The notes beneath the pieces were generated by a model. The model had not been told where the DNA came from. It saw nothing but the letters and a program-made list of their open reading frames with translations, and did no database searches. Shown piece after piece: positions 25,838 to 34,536 of a DNA stretch of 64,000 nucleotides (positions are counted from its first letter, which is position 1; the number at the start of each line of letters is the position of its first letter). Location of the stretch: the NCBI RefSeq assembly GCF_014648075.1, contig NZ_BMQK01000003.1:496001-560000 (forward strand), read 5' to 3'. The translations under genes were made by a program, and so were the position numbers. Source of the stretch: Streptomyces ruber. GTDB taxonomy: Bacteria > Actinomycetota > Actinomycetes > Streptomycetales > Streptomycetaceae.

Positions 25838-27706
25838 GTGAGAAGACGTCGTGCGGCCGTGTCGGCCGCCTCGGCACTCGTCACCGCCTTCGCACTCACC
25901 GGCACGCTCACCGGCCCCGCCGCCGCGGCGCCGGACACGGCGGCGGTCGCCACCGCCACCGACCCCGTCACCCACGAGGAGAACGACCGCGTCCCCGAGG
26001 GCTCGGTCTGGACGCAGCACTACTTCCCGTCCTCGGACGGCTCCGGCACCGAACTGCACGCCGACGTCCTGCTGCCCGAGGGGCTGCGCGAGGGCAGGAA
26101 GGTCCCCGTCATCCTGTCCGTCGGCCCGTACTTCGGGCACTCCGGACAGACCGGCCCCGAGGGCTTCACGCACACCGGCCCCTCGGCCCGCTTCAACGAC
26201 TTCATCGAGGGCACCGACCTGTTCGCCGAGGGCTACGCCTTCGTCATGGTGGACCTGCGCGGCTTCGGCGGCTCCACCGGCTGCCTCGACTGGGCGGGCC
26301 CCGGCGAGCAGGCCGACGTCAAGGCGGCCGTCGACTGGGCCGCGAAGCAGCCGTGGTCCACCGGCGCGGTGGGCATGTACGGCAAGTCGTACGACGCCGC
26401 CACCGGCCTCATCGGCAACAACCTGGACCAGCGTGCGCTCAAGGCGGTCGTCGCCCAGGAGCCCGTCTGGGACATGTACCAGTACATCTACTCGAACGGG
26501 GTGCCGCGCCCGAACGTCACCGGCACCGCGAACGCCTACAACGGCATCGCCACGATCGACCCGTTGCCGGACGACGACCCGCGCTACCAGGCCAACGCCC
26601 GCTGGGAGGAGTCCCACCCGGAGTGCCTCACCCAGAACTCGGCCGGGTACCGAATAGCCGACCAGCAGGACCCGCACTGGAAGGCCCGCGACCTGGCGAA
26701 GCTGGCCAAGGGCAGTGACACCCCGCTGTTCGTCACCCAGGGCTTCATCGAGCCCAACACCAAGCCCGAGGAGATGGAGGAGTACCTCGCCAACCACAAG
26801 GGACCCGAGCGCGGCTGGCTCGGCCCGTGGGACCACGTGCGCGGCGGCGACCGCGTGGGCGACGGGCGCCTGGCCATGGGACGTGAGGGCTGGTACGAGG
26901 AGACGCTCTCCTTCTTCGACCAGTACCTCAAGGGCGTCAAGCCGAAGGTCCGGTACCCGGACTACTCCGTCGAGGACAACACCGGCGCCTGGCGCGCCCA
27001 GAAGACGTGGCCGGTCGTGGAGAAGTCCGTGACCCTCCCGCTCGGCGGCGGCTCGTACGTGGACGACGGCGGTGCCTCGGCGAGCGCGGCCCTGGCCGAG
27101 TCCGGCGCGGCGGCCCCGCGCACCCTGGCCGACCCGTCGCCGTCCGGCGGCGAATGGGACCTGGAGAACGCGCCCCGGCTCGACCGGGCCGCCCCGAACG
27201 GCCTGGCCGAGGAGCAGGCGGAGCGCCAGCGGGCCGGCGACGTCACGTCCAGCTTCTTCGTGTTCTCGAAGCCGGTCCGGCACGACGTGCGGGTCACCGG
27301 CACCCCGCGCGTCTCCCTGAGCGCGAAGGGGACGGGCAACATCATGCTCAAGCTGTACGACGTCGCCCCGGACGGCAGCGCCGTCATGTTCGACGAGCAG
27401 GTCTCCCTGCTGGAGTCGGGCAGGCTGTCCGTCGACCTGAAGTCGGCCGACTGGACCCTGGCGGCCGGACACGTCCTGGCCGTGGAGATCGGCTCCATCC
27501 AGACCGGCTCGTGGCGCGACACACCGTCCGGCGAGACCATCGAGGTCAAGGGCGCACAGCTGAAGCTGGCCCTGGACGACCCGGCCGACGACATCGCCAC
27601 CGGCGGCAAGCGCTCACCGTACCTGGACACCTACCTGCGCCAGTACACGGTGGACCTCCCGGCCGGCCCGGGGACGTTCACGGTGCCCTCCGGACGCCGC
27701 CTCTGA
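25838..27706 (+). CDS. Secreted CocE/NonD-family hydrolase (X-Pro dipeptidyl-peptidase type)
   Basis: 622-residue secreted serine hydrolase. A signal peptide covers about residues 1-32 (RRRRA, hydrophobic core, AAAAP). The catalytic domain shows ILSVGPYFG, MVDLRGFGGSTG and the nucleophile motif GKSYDA; GPWDHVRGGD likely carries the His. From about residue 415 a beta-rich jelly-roll domain follows, as in X-prolyl aminopeptidases and cocaine esterase. GTG 25838 has GGAGGAG upstream. Substrate could be Xaa-Pro peptides or acyl esters. A terminator hairpin follows. Confidence 0.88.
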   Translation: MRRRRAAVSAASALVTAFALTGTLTGPAAAAPDTAAVATATDPVTHEENDRVPEGSVWTQHYFPSSDGSGTELHADVLLPEGLREGRKVPVILSVGPYFGHSGQTGPEGFTHTGPSARFNDFIEGTDLFAEGYAFVMVDLRGFGGSTGCLDWAGPGEQADVKAAVDWAAKQPWSTGAVGMYGKSYDAATGLIGNNLDQRALKAVVAQEPVWDMYQYIYSNGVPRPNVTGTANAYNGIATIDPLPDDDPRYQANARWEESHPECLTQNSAGYRIADQQDPHWKARDLAKLAKGSDTPLFVTQGFIEPNTKPEEMEEYLANHKGPERGWLGPWDHVRGGDRVGDGRLAMGREGWYEETLSFFDQYLKGVKPKVRYPDYSVEDNTGAWRAQKTWPVVEKSVTLPLGGGSYVDDGGASASAALAESGAAAPRTLADPSPSGGEWDLENAPRLDRAAPNGLAEEQAERQRAGDVTSSFFVFSKPVRHDVRVTGTPRVSLSAKGTGNIMLKLYDVAPDGSAVMFDEQVSLLESGRLSVDLKSADWTLAAGHVLAVEIGSIQTGSWRDTPSGETIEVKGAQLKLALDDPADDIATGGKRSPYLDTYLRQYTVDLPAGPGTFTVPSGRRL

Positions 27707-27723
27707 TCCCCGCACGCCCGCAC

Positions 27724-27757
27724 GTACGGGCCGGCGCCTCCGGGTGCCGGCCCGTAC
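27724..27757. terminator. Bidirectional terminator hairpin
   Basis: 12-bp perfect stem GTACGGGCCGGC (27724-27735) with GCCGGCCCGTAC (27746-27757), loop 10 nt, between the convergent hydrolase (end 27706) and STAS gene (end 27791). Confidence 0.72.
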
Positions 27758-27790
27758 CCGTACGAGGACGCCGGGCGTCCCGTCGCATCG

Positions 27791-28138
27791 TCAGGGCACG
27801 GGCAGGCGGGGCTGCACCTCGAAGGCCCGGCCGAGGCGTACGCAGCGCAGGATGCGCAGGAAGCGGTCGTCGTCGCTGACGAGGCGGATCCGGCCCCGCC
27901 GGGCGAGCACCCGGTTCCGCGCCCGGCACAGGACGCTCAGGCCGGTGCAGTCGATGAAGGACATGGCGCGCAGGTCCAGCACCACGTCCGGGTGCGGGCC
28001 GGCGGTGACGGCGTCCAGGCGGGCCCTGACCTCCGGCGCCGTGTGGATGTCGATCTCACCGTGCAGCTCCACGACGGCCGTGCCGCCGACGCGGTGCTCC
28101 GCGTAACACGTCATCAGCTCGGTGTGCGTCTCGGACAT
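27791..28138 (-). CDS. STAS-domain anti-sigma factor antagonist
   Basis: 115-residue single-domain STAS protein (RsbV/SpoIIAA type). The fold is visible in VVELHGEIDIHTAPEVRARL and VVLDLRAMSFIDCTGLSVLCRA. The usual D-S-S-G phosphosite reads D-C-T-G, so Thr would be the phospho-acceptor. Such proteins release sigma factors from anti-sigma kinases when dephosphorylated; no cognate kinase gene is adjacent. Start ATG 28138. The near-palindrome at 28174-28189 lies just upstream, in the region shared with the SLOG-like gene. Confidence 0.88.
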   Translation of the reverse strand: MSETHTELMTCYAEHRVGGTAVVELHGEIDIHTAPEVRARLDAVTAGPHPDVVLDLRAMSFIDCTGLSVLCRARNRVLARRGRIRLVSDDDRFLRILRCVRLGRAFEVQPRLPVP

Positions 28139-28173
28139 GGTCCGAGACAAGCCCGGAGGACGGGGGGCGCGGA

Positions 28174-28189
28174 AGGGCCGGTCGGCCCC
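28174..28189. promoter_or_regulatory. DevR/OsdR-like palindrome, copy 1
   Basis: AGGGCCGGTCGGCCCC, one base away from the core of the perfect palindrome at 28906-28921. It lies in the divergent region between the STAS gene and the SLOG-like gene, 36 bp from the STAS start. Likely bound by the response regulator encoded at 29007 (inference). Confidence 0.5.
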
Positions 28190-28330
28190 TGCGCGCGTAA
28201 CCGCCCGGCGGCCGCGTGCGCGGGGCGGCACGGACGCGCGGCCGCAAGGGCCCGGTGGTCCCCGTCCGGGGGCCGTCGGCCCGAGGGATCACCGCCGCCG
28301 CGGCCCCGATCATCGGTGTCGGAACCGTTC

Positions 28331-28906
28331 ATGGCGGACGTCGACCTCCCCGTGCGACCGCCCGCCCACGCCGCCCCCACCCGTGCCTCCGACAAGCGGG
28401 TGGGGGAGAAAGGACGACCGTACGTGATCGCGACCGTGGGACATCCCGACCTCACAGCGCCGGCCCTGCAGCTGATCGAGGAGCAGCTGCGGTCCCGGCT
28501 GGCCCGCTTCGCGCGCGCGGGCGGAACCGGGCTCGTCCGGGCCGCCCGGGGACTGCCGCCGGTGTTCGGGCGGGCCGCGCGTTCGGCCGGGCTCGCCCTG
28601 GTGACGGTGCTGCCCGCGCGGGGCGGGCTGCCGGCCCTGCTGCGGGAGCCCGACCGCGCCGCCGCGGGCGAACTGCTGATCCTGTCCGAGCGGGCGGAGC
28701 TCCTGGAGTACGACCCCGAGGACCGCGGCTCGTGCATCGGCGCCGACGAGCACGTCCTGCGCAACTGCAGCAGGCTGCTGGCGGTGTGGGACGGCTCGCC
28801 CTCCACCGGCCGGGACGCCACGGCCCACCTGGTGGCCTTCGCGCGCAGCCACGGGGTCCCGGTCGATGTGCTCTGGCCCCGCGGCGCCCGTCGATCCCGT
28901 CCATAA
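28331..28906 (+). CDS. SLOG/Rossmann-like protein of unknown function
   Basis: 191-residue soluble protein. The N-terminus is proline-rich; the core begins [12 protein letters not shown] (beta strand and Gly loop), then helices, [12 protein letters not shown], and the C-terminal [36 protein letters not shown]. This pattern of alternating strands with a WDGxxxxGRxxTAxxV helix resembles SLOG-superfamily nucleotide-binding proteins found in actinomycetes; the resemblance is by eye. It lies between two matching palindromes and directly before the response regulator, so it is probably in that regulon. Enzymatic function unknown. Confidence 0.6.
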   Translation: MADVDLPVRPPAHAAPTRASDKRVGEKGRPYVIATVGHPDLTAPALQLIEEQLRSRLARFARAGGTGLVRAARGLPPVFGRAARSAGLALVTVLPARGGLPALLREPDRAAAGELLILSERAELLEYDPEDRGSCIGADEHVLRNCSRLLAVWDGSPSTGRDATAHLVAFARSHGVPVDVLWPRGARRSRP

Positions 28907-28921
28907 GGGCCGATCGGCCCT
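28906..28921. promoter_or_regulatory. DevR/OsdR-like palindrome, copy 2
   Basis: Perfect 16-bp palindrome AGGGCCGATCGGCCCT that overlaps the last base of the SLOG-like gene's stop codon, 85 bp upstream of the response regulator start. It resembles the GGGCCGATCGGCCC-type sites of DevR/DosR-like regulators in Streptomyces (recalled, not searched). Confidence 0.65.
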
Positions 28922-29006
28922 GGTCCTCCGGCCCGGAGGCTGGAGAATGCCCAGTGGTGGGGGATTTCCCTCCGGCGGCGACGAGACAGAGCGCAAGGAG
29001 CGACCG

Positions 29007-29699
29007 ATGGCGGACAGCGAGCAGGCCGGCCCGGACACCTCGATCCGGGTCTTCCTGCTGGACGATCACGAGGTGGTCCGGCGCGGGGTGCACGACCTGC
29101 TGGACGACGAACCGGACATCACGGTGGCCGGGGAGGCCGCCACCGTCGAACAGGCCCTGGTACGCGTCCCCGCCCTGCGCCCTGACGTGGCGGTCCTCGA
29201 CGTCCGCCTGCCGGACGGCGACGGCGTCAGCGTGTGCCGGGAGCTGCGGTCGCGCATGCCGGAGCTGGCCTGCCTGATACTGACCTCCTTCGACGACGAG
29301 GAGGCCCTGCTGGACTCGGTCATGGCGGGCGCGGCCGGGTACGTGCTCAAGCAGATCCAGGGCTCGGACCTGGTCTCGGCGGTGCGCACGGTGGCCCGCG
29401 GCCAGTCGCTGCTGGACCCGAGCGCCACCACGAAGCTCATGGCCCGCCTGCGCGACGGCGGGCAGCCGCCGGAGGAACCGGACCTGCTGCCCGGACTGAC
29501 CGAGCGGGAGCGGGAGATACTCGCCCTGATCGGCGAAGGGCTGACGAATCGTCAGATCGGGCAGCGGCTGTACCTCGCGGAGAAGACGGTGAAGAACCAC
29601 ATCTCCCGGCTGCTCGCCAAGCTCGGGGTCGAACGGCGCATCCAGGCGGCCGTCATCGCCACCCAGGCCCAGGACCGGCTGCGGGGCGCGGGGACCTGA
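29007..29699 (+). CDS. NarL/LuxR-family response regulator, DevR/DosR-like
   Basis: 230-residue response regulator. Receiver domain (about 13-130): acidic pair LLDDHE, phospho-Asp in [13 protein letters not shown], switch Thr in ILTSFDD and Lys in YVLKQIQG. LuxR-type HTH (about 158-215): [22 protein letters not shown] and [21 protein letters not shown]. The LKQIQGSDL segment and C-terminal sequence resemble DevR/DosR dormancy regulators. No sensor kinase is adjacent. Start ATG 29007 has AAGGAG 6 nt upstream. A palindrome at 28906 suggests autoregulation. Confidence 0.88.
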   Translation: MADSEQAGPDTSIRVFLLDDHEVVRRGVHDLLDDEPDITVAGEAATVEQALVRVPALRPDVAVLDVRLPDGDGVSVCRELRSRMPELACLILTSFDDEEALLDSVMAGAAGYVLKQIQGSDLVSAVRTVARGQSLLDPSATTKLMARLRDGGQPPEEPDLLPGLTEREREILALIGEGLTNRQIGQRLYLAEKTVKNHISRLLAKLGVERRIQAAVIATQAQDRLRGAGT

Positions 29700-29794
29700 G
29701 GGCCGGCCCCCGAGCGGTCCGTCACCTGCCGCCGCTGCCGCTTGCGCAGGGGGCGTACAGGCCGAGCGGCCGGACGCGGGTCGCGTGCAGCCGG

Positions 29795-29900
29795 GGGAGA
29801 CCACGTGGCCGACCCGGACGGCGACCGCGCGGGCGGCCCGCATCAGCCGCTCGCGGTGTTCGGTCGGGAGGGCCGCGGCCGGGGTGGTGGCGGAGGGCAT
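29795..29900 (-). pseudogene. Remnant of a cyclic-nucleotide-binding-domain protein gene
   Basis: From ATG 29900, with GGGAG upstream, the first 30 residues (ALPTEHRERLMRAARAVAV) look like the start of cNMP-binding-domain proteins known in Streptomyces, which continue with a FPAGARIFEEGG-type barrel. Here the frame degenerates after about residue 33 into Ala/Pro/Gly-rich sequence and runs antisense into the response regulator gene. A real start followed by loss of the rest suggests a decayed gene. Identification rests on pattern memory. Confidence 0.42.
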
Positions 29901-30031
29901 CGCTCCGGCTCCCTTCGACGCCCGCTTCGGATCACGCGGACGTCCTGCGCCCCGCGAGCCGGACCGCGGCAGGGGCCGAACGTCTCGGGGAAGGGACCGG
30001 CAGACCCTGACGCCCGACACGGCTGCCCGGC

Positions 30032-30649
30032 TCAGGCCGGACGCGGCCCGGGGCACGGGCCGCCGTCGTCACCGGCGTCACCGGTCGCACCGCCCCGTGC
30101 TCCTGGCGCCGACGACGTGATACGGGCGACGGCCCCGGCCGTCAGGGCGCGGTCGTGGGGCTCGCTCGCCAGCGCGCGGTGCAGCGTCAGGCCCTCGATC
30201 AGGGCGTCGAGCCGGCGCGCCGTCTCGGGGTCGAAGTGCCGCTCCAGGTGGACGCGGCTGCGGCGCATCCATTCCTGGGTGAGCTCCCGGTAGGCGGGCC
30301 GGCGGGCGGCGAGGGTGTACAGCTCCTGGGTGAGGACCAGGTCGCGCCGGGCGCCCTCGGACGTGGCGTGCACGAGGTCGACCACCGCCGCGCGGGCCCC
30401 GTCGCGGTCGGCGGCACCGGCGAGGTGCGCCCCGAAGACCGCGTCCATGTGGTCGATGAACCGGCTGAACGCCTCGCGCAGCAGTGCGTCCATGCCGTCG
30501 AAGTGGTACGTCATCGATCCCAGCGGGACGCCGGCGCGCGTGGCGGTCTTCCGGTGCGAGATGCCCGCGACACCCTCCTCGGCGATGAGGTCGAGGGCGG
30601 CGGCGATGATGCGTTCGCGGCGCAGGGGATCGCTTCGTCCGGTGGCCAT
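30032..30649 (-). CDS. TetR/AcrR-family regulator
   Basis: 205-residue repressor. HTH at about 8-55: RERIIAAALDLIAEEGVAGISHRKTATRAGVPLGSMTYHF, the YHF element typical of TetR. The C-terminal ligand domain is helical with no recognised specificity. It begins 12 bp after the end of the acetyltransferase gene on the same strand, so the two form an operon. The operator is probably the paired palindromes at 31244-31281 upstream of the first gene. Start ATG 30649. Confidence 0.9.
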   Translation of the reverse strand: MATGRSDPLRRERIIAAALDLIAEEGVAGISHRKTATRAGVPLGSMTYHFDGMDALLREAFSRFIDHMDAVFGAHLAGAADRDGARAAVVDLVHATSEGARRDLVLTQELYTLAARRPAYRELTQEWMRRSRVHLERHFDPETARRLDALIEGLTLHRALASEPHDRALTAGAVARITSSAPGARGGATGDAGDDGGPCPGPRPA

Positions 30650-30660
30650 GGCGGGACCCC

Positions 30661-31242
30661 TCAGAGGTCGCGGACCGGCCGGGCGGGACTGCCGACCGCC
30701 ACGACGTTCGCGGGGATGTCCTTGGTGACCACCGCGCCCGCGCCGATGACGGAGTTGTCGCCGATGGTCACGCCCGGCAGCACGATGGCACCGCCGCCGA
30801 GCCACACGTTGTCCCCGATGGTGATCGGGCGGGCGGCCTCCCACTTGTCGCGCCGTGGCCCGGGCTCCAGCGGGTGCGTCGGGGTCAGCAGCTGGACGTT
30901 CGGCCCGATCTGGCAGTCCTCGCCGATCACGATCGCGGCGACGTCCAGGGCGGTCAGGTTGTAGTTGACGAAGGTGCGGGCGCCGATCGTGATGTTGCTG
31001 CCGTAGTCGACGTACAGCGGCGGTCTGACGTGCGCCTCCTCGCCCAGCGCGCCCAGCAGTTCCGCGAGGACCGGCTGCGCCGCCCCGGCGTCCTCGGCGT
31101 AGACGGCCTGGTAACGGGCGGCCAGCCGGACCGCCCGCTGCTGCCGGCGGGCGATCCCGGGGTCGTCGGCGATGTAGGGGTCACCGGCCTGCATGCGCTC
31201 CAGGTTCGAGCGGGAGTCCTGCGCGAAGTGGTCCGTGGTCAT
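30661..31242 (-). CDS. Maltose/galactoside O-acetyltransferase family protein
   Basis: 193-residue acetyl-CoA-dependent sugar O-acetyltransferase (LacA/Maa/NodL type). N-terminal Mac domain (MQAGDPYIADDPGIARRQQRA) is followed by left-handed beta-helix hexapeptide repeats (NITIGARTFVNYNLT, CQIGPNVQLL, GDNVWLGGGAIVLPGVTIGDNSVIGAGAVV). The catalytic His lies in LLTPTHPLEP. Start ATG 31242 lies 2 bp from the paired operators. It is first gene of an operon with the TetR regulator. Natural acceptor unknown. Confidence 0.92.
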   Translation of the reverse strand: MTTDHFAQDSRSNLERMQAGDPYIADDPGIARRQQRAVRLAARYQAVYAEDAGAAQPVLAELLGALGEEAHVRPPLYVDYGSNITIGARTFVNYNLTALDVAAIVIGEDCQIGPNVQLLTPTHPLEPGPRRDKWEAARPITIGDNVWLGGGAIVLPGVTIGDNSVIGAGAVVTKDIPANVVAVGSPARPVRDL

Positions 31243-31243
31243 G

Positions 31244-31281
31244 GTGTACGACCGTACACTCCGAGGCGTACGGTCGTACAC
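31244..31281. promoter_or_regulatory. Paired TetR-type operators
   Basis: GTGTACGACCGTACAC (31244-31259) and GCGTACGGTCGTACAC (31266-31281) are two near-palindromes facing each other across 6 bp, directly upstream of the acetyltransferase start. The layout fits cooperative TetR dimer binding and autoregulation of the downstream TetR gene. Confidence 0.75.
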
Positions 31282-31309
31282 TTCCCGCACCCGGCGCCGA
31301 AAGAGGACG

Positions 31310-32689
31310 TCAGCCGCGCTGGGCCGCGATCATCGCCTTGTACCAGTGGTAACTGTCCTTCGGCGTGCGCCGCTGGGTGTCGTAGTCGACCCGGACCAGC
31401 CCGAAGCGCCTGTCGTAGCCGAAGGCCCACTCGAAGTTGTCGAGCAGCGACCACACGTAGTACCCGCGGACGTCCACCCCCGCGTCCATCGCCGCCCGCA
31501 GCGCGCCGAGGTGGTCGCGCAGGTAGGTCACCCGGTCGTGGTCGTGGACGACTCCGTCGGCGTCCGCCTTGTCGTCCTCCGCGGAGCCGTTCTCCGTGAT
31601 GTGGACCGGCGGCAGCGCGTCCCCGTACCGCTCCTTCAGCCCCACCAGCAGCTCGGTGAAGCTCCCGGGGTCGACCGGCCAGTCCATCGCGGTGTGCCGT
31701 ACGCCCTCCAGCCGCACCTCCGCGTAACGGTTGTCGGTGGCCACGCGCCGCGCCGGGTCGCTCTCGCGGTACGGGGCGTCGGCGACCACGATCGGCCGGT
31801 AGAAGTTGACGCCGAGGAAGTCCAGCGGCTGGGAGATCAGTCCGAGGTCACCCTCCCGCCGGAAGTCCTGGCCGGTGATCAGCTCGCCCCAGGTCTCCTC
31901 CTCCGTCTCCGGGTAGCGGCCCGCCAGGATCGGCTCGGTCCACACCAGGTTGTGCAGGGTGTCGGCGCGGACGACGGCCGCCCGGTCGGCGGGGGAGCCG
32001 GAGGCCGGCAGGTTGCGGTCGACGTTGAGGGTGATGCCCACCTCGCGGGCCCCCGCCGACCGCAGCGCCTGTACGGCGAGGCCGTGACCGACCAGCAGGT
32101 GGTGGGCGGCGGCCAGGGCACCCCGGCCCTCCTGGGCGCCCGGCGCGTGCCGGCCGACGGAGTAGCCGAGGAAGGAGCTGCACCACGGCTCGTTCAGCGT
32201 GATCCAGCGCGGCACGCGGTCGCCGAGGTGCCCGGCGACGACGGCCGCGTACTCGGCGAACCGTTCCGCCGTCTCCCGCACCCGCCAGCCGCCCCGGTCC
32301 TCCAGGGCCTGCGGCAGGTCCCAGTGGTAGAGGGTGGCGGCCGGCGTGATGCCCGCCGCGAGCAGTTCGTCGACCAGCCGGGAGTAGAAGTCCAGCCCCG
32401 CCGGATTCACCGGGCCGCTGCCGTCCGGCACGACGCGCGGCCAGGCGATCGAGAAGCGGTACGTGTCCACGCCCAGGTCACGCAGCAGGGCCACGTCCTC
32501 GGGGTAACGGTGGTAGTGGTCGCAGGCGACGTCTCCGGTGTCGCCGTTGGCCGTCCGGCCGGGGGTGTGGCTGTAGGTGTCCCAGATCGACGGGCCGCGG
32601 CCGTCCTCCTGTGCCGCGCCCTCGATCTGATACGCGGCGGTCGCGGCACCGAACTCGAAGCCGGGCGGGAAGCTGGGGAAGTCACTCAT
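31310..32689 (-). CDS. GH1 beta-glucosidase
   Basis: 459-residue cytoplasmic family-1 glycosidase. The N-terminal signature is FEFGAATAAYQIEGA; acid/base Glu is in TLNEP and the nucleophile Glu in ITENG. LLDNFEWAFGY and RTPKDSYHWYK are also diagnostic. No signal peptide, so it hydrolyses imported oligosaccharides. It is the last gene of the ABC importer operon, 31 bp after the second permease gene. Together with the GH31 alpha-xylosidase across the intergenic region it could dismantle xyloglucan-type oligosaccharides. Confidence 0.94.
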   Translation of the reverse strand: MSDFPSFPPGFEFGAATAAYQIEGAAQEDGRGPSIWDTYSHTPGRTANGDTGDVACDHYHRYPEDVALLRDLGVDTYRFSIAWPRVVPDGSGPVNPAGLDFYSRLVDELLAAGITPAATLYHWDLPQALEDRGGWRVRETAERFAEYAAVVAGHLGDRVPRWITLNEPWCSSFLGYSVGRHAPGAQEGRGALAAAHHLLVGHGLAVQALRSAGAREVGITLNVDRNLPASGSPADRAAVVRADTLHNLVWTEPILAGRYPETEEETWGELITGQDFRREGDLGLISQPLDFLGVNFYRPIVVADAPYRESDPARRVATDNRYAEVRLEGVRHTAMDWPVDPGSFTELLVGLKERYGDALPPVHITENGSAEDDKADADGVVHDHDRVTYLRDHLGALRAAMDAGVDVRGYYVWSLLDNFEWAFGYDRRFGLVRVDYDTQRRTPKDSYHWYKAMIAAQRG

Positions 32690-32720
32690 GTGCTGCTGCC
32701 CCTTCCGAGGCGGGATACGG

Positions 32721-33572
32721 TCACTTGACGGAACCGCCGGTGATCCCGGCGGCGATGTACTTCTGGGCGAGGACGAGCAGGATCGCCGCCGGCACCGCGG
32801 ACAGCACGGACGCGGCCATCACCGAGCCCCAGTCGCCGACGTGCGCGCCGATGTACTGGTAGATGCCGAGCGTGATCGGCTTGACGTCGTCCGTGGTGTT
32901 CAGGGTGAGCGCGAACATGAAGTCGCTCCACGCGAACAGGAACGCGAACAGCCCCGAGGTGATCAGCGCGTTGCGGCTCATCGGCAGCACCACCTGGAGG
33001 AAGGTGCGCACCGGTCCCGCGCCGTCCATCTGCGCGGCCTCGATGACCTCGCCGGGGATGGACACCATGAAGGAGCGCATCAGCACGATCGAGAACGGGA
33101 TGCCGAGCGAGGCGTCCGCCAGCATCAGGCCGAAGTAGGAGTTGACCAGGCCCAGGTCGACGTAGGAGTTGTAGAGCGCGTTGGCGATGACGATGCCCGG
33201 CACCATCTGGGTGATCAGCGTGCCGAACACGATGGTCCGCGAGCCGCGCAGCCCGAACCGCGCGAGCCCGTACGCGGCCGGGGCGGCGACCGCCAGGCAG
33301 ATGGCGACGGCGCCGAGCGAGACCACCAGCGAGGTCACCAGGTGACCGCCCTGGTCCTCGACGGCCTTGGCGAAGCCGGACAGGTCCAGGCTGCCCGGCA
33401 CCGGGTCGACCGAGAGCAGCCCCGAATCGGGCTGGAGCGCGGTGTTGAGCATCCAGTACAGCGGGAAGAGCATCACGCCCAGGATGAGCACACCGGCGAC
33501 GGTGGAGCCCAGGCGGCGCCGTCCGCGGGTCCCGGTCCGGGCGGCGGCGGGAGCAGGAGTGTGCGCGGCCAT
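32721..33572 (-). CDS. ABC sugar transporter permease, MalG type
   Basis: 283-residue inner-membrane permease with six hydrophobic segments. The EAA loop reads EVIEAAQMDGAGPVRTFLQVVLP, the contact site for the ATPase. ATG 33572 is chosen because GAGGGGAA is 8-9 nt upstream; GTG 33581 overlapping the previous stop codon is an alternative. Second permease of the operon. No ATPase gene is present, as usual for Streptomyces importers energised by the shared MsiK ATPase (established knowledge). Confidence 0.92.
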   Translation of the reverse strand: MAAHTPAPAAARTGTRGRRRLGSTVAGVLILGVMLFPLYWMLNTALQPDSGLLSVDPVPGSLDLSGFAKAVEDQGGHLVTSLVVSLGAVAICLAVAAPAAYGLARFGLRGSRTIVFGTLITQMVPGIVIANALYNSYVDLGLVNSYFGLMLADASLGIPFSIVLMRSFMVSIPGEVIEAAQMDGAGPVRTFLQVVLPMSRNALITSGLFAFLFAWSDFMFALTLNTTDDVKPITLGIYQYIGAHVGDWGSVMAASVLSAVPAAILLVLAQKYIAAGITGGSVK

Positions 33573-33577
33573 CGTCG

Positions 33578-34528
33578 TCACTTCCCCTCGGGGCGGTTGG
33601 CCCGCAGGTAGAACACCGCGAACACCGCGGAGATCAGGATGAGTACGTTGCCGACGACCGCGCCCGCCCCGAAGTCCAGCTGGACGAAGGAGTTCTGGTA
33701 GGTGAGCGTGCCGAGGGTCTGGGTGGCGTCGGCGGGGCCGCCGTCGGTGAGGGCGAGGATCAGGTCGAGGATCTTCACCGTCGACATGAAGCCGAGCACC
33801 AGGACGACCGTGATCACGGGCTTCAGCAGCGGCACGGTGATGGAGCGGAAGGTCCGCCAGGCGGAGGCGCCGTCGAGGGAGGCCGCCTCGTACAGCTCCT
33901 TCGGTATCTCCTGCAGACCGCCGTACAGGATGACCATGTTGAACGGGATGCCGATCCAGATGTTGACCAGGATCACCGACAGCAGGGCCATGCCGGGGCT
34001 GGTCAGCCACGGGGTGTCGCCGCCCAGGCCGATCGTGCCGAGGAAGGAGTTCAGCACGCCGGTGTCCTGGTCGAGGACGCGCCGCCACACGACGCCGGAC
34101 ACCACCATGGGCACCAGCCAGGGCAGCAGGATCAGCGACCGCAGCACACCGTTGAGCGGGAACCGGCGGCTGAAGAACACGGCGAGCGCCAGCCCGATGC
34201 AGAACTGTCCGAGCAGTGAGCCGGCGGTGAAGACGAGCGTGTGCCACAGCGCCTTGCCGAACAGGGCGTCGTGGAACACCGTCGACCAGTTGTCGAGGCC
34301 GTTGAACGGCGCCTCGCCGGTGAAGAACGTCTTCGGCGTGTAGTGCTGGAAGCTCATCACGACGTTGCGGACGAGCGGGTAGCCGAAGAACAGGAGCATG
34401 AAGACGACCGCGGGGGCGACGAAACCCCACTGGGCGAGCGCGCGGCGGCGGCGCAGCCGGGCGGGGTCCGGGGCGTCGGCACCGGCCTCGGCCGCGGTCC
34501 CGGGAGCGGTGAGGGTGGACATGGTCAT
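33578..34528 (-). CDS. ABC sugar transporter permease, MalF type
   Basis: 316-residue permease with six membrane segments (first: FVAPAVVFMLLFFGYPLV). The EAA loop is ELYEAASLDGASAWRTFRSITVP. It begins 8 bp after the substrate-binding protein gene and abuts the MalG-type gene. The first 30 residues are a cytosolic Arg-rich tail. Function: half of the membrane channel for the oligosaccharide importer. Confidence 0.93.
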   Translation of the reverse strand: MTMSTLTAPGTAAEAGADAPDPARLRRRRALAQWGFVAPAVVFMLLFFGYPLVRNVVMSFQHYTPKTFFTGEAPFNGLDNWSTVFHDALFGKALWHTLVFTAGSLLGQFCIGLALAVFFSRRFPLNGVLRSLILLPWLVPMVVSGVVWRRVLDQDTGVLNSFLGTIGLGGDTPWLTSPGMALLSVILVNIWIGIPFNMVILYGGLQEIPKELYEAASLDGASAWRTFRSITVPLLKPVITVVLVLGFMSTVKILDLILALTDGGPADATQTLGTLTYQNSFVQLDFGAGAVVGNVLILISAVFAVFYLRANRPEGK

Positions 34529-34536
34529 GATCTACC

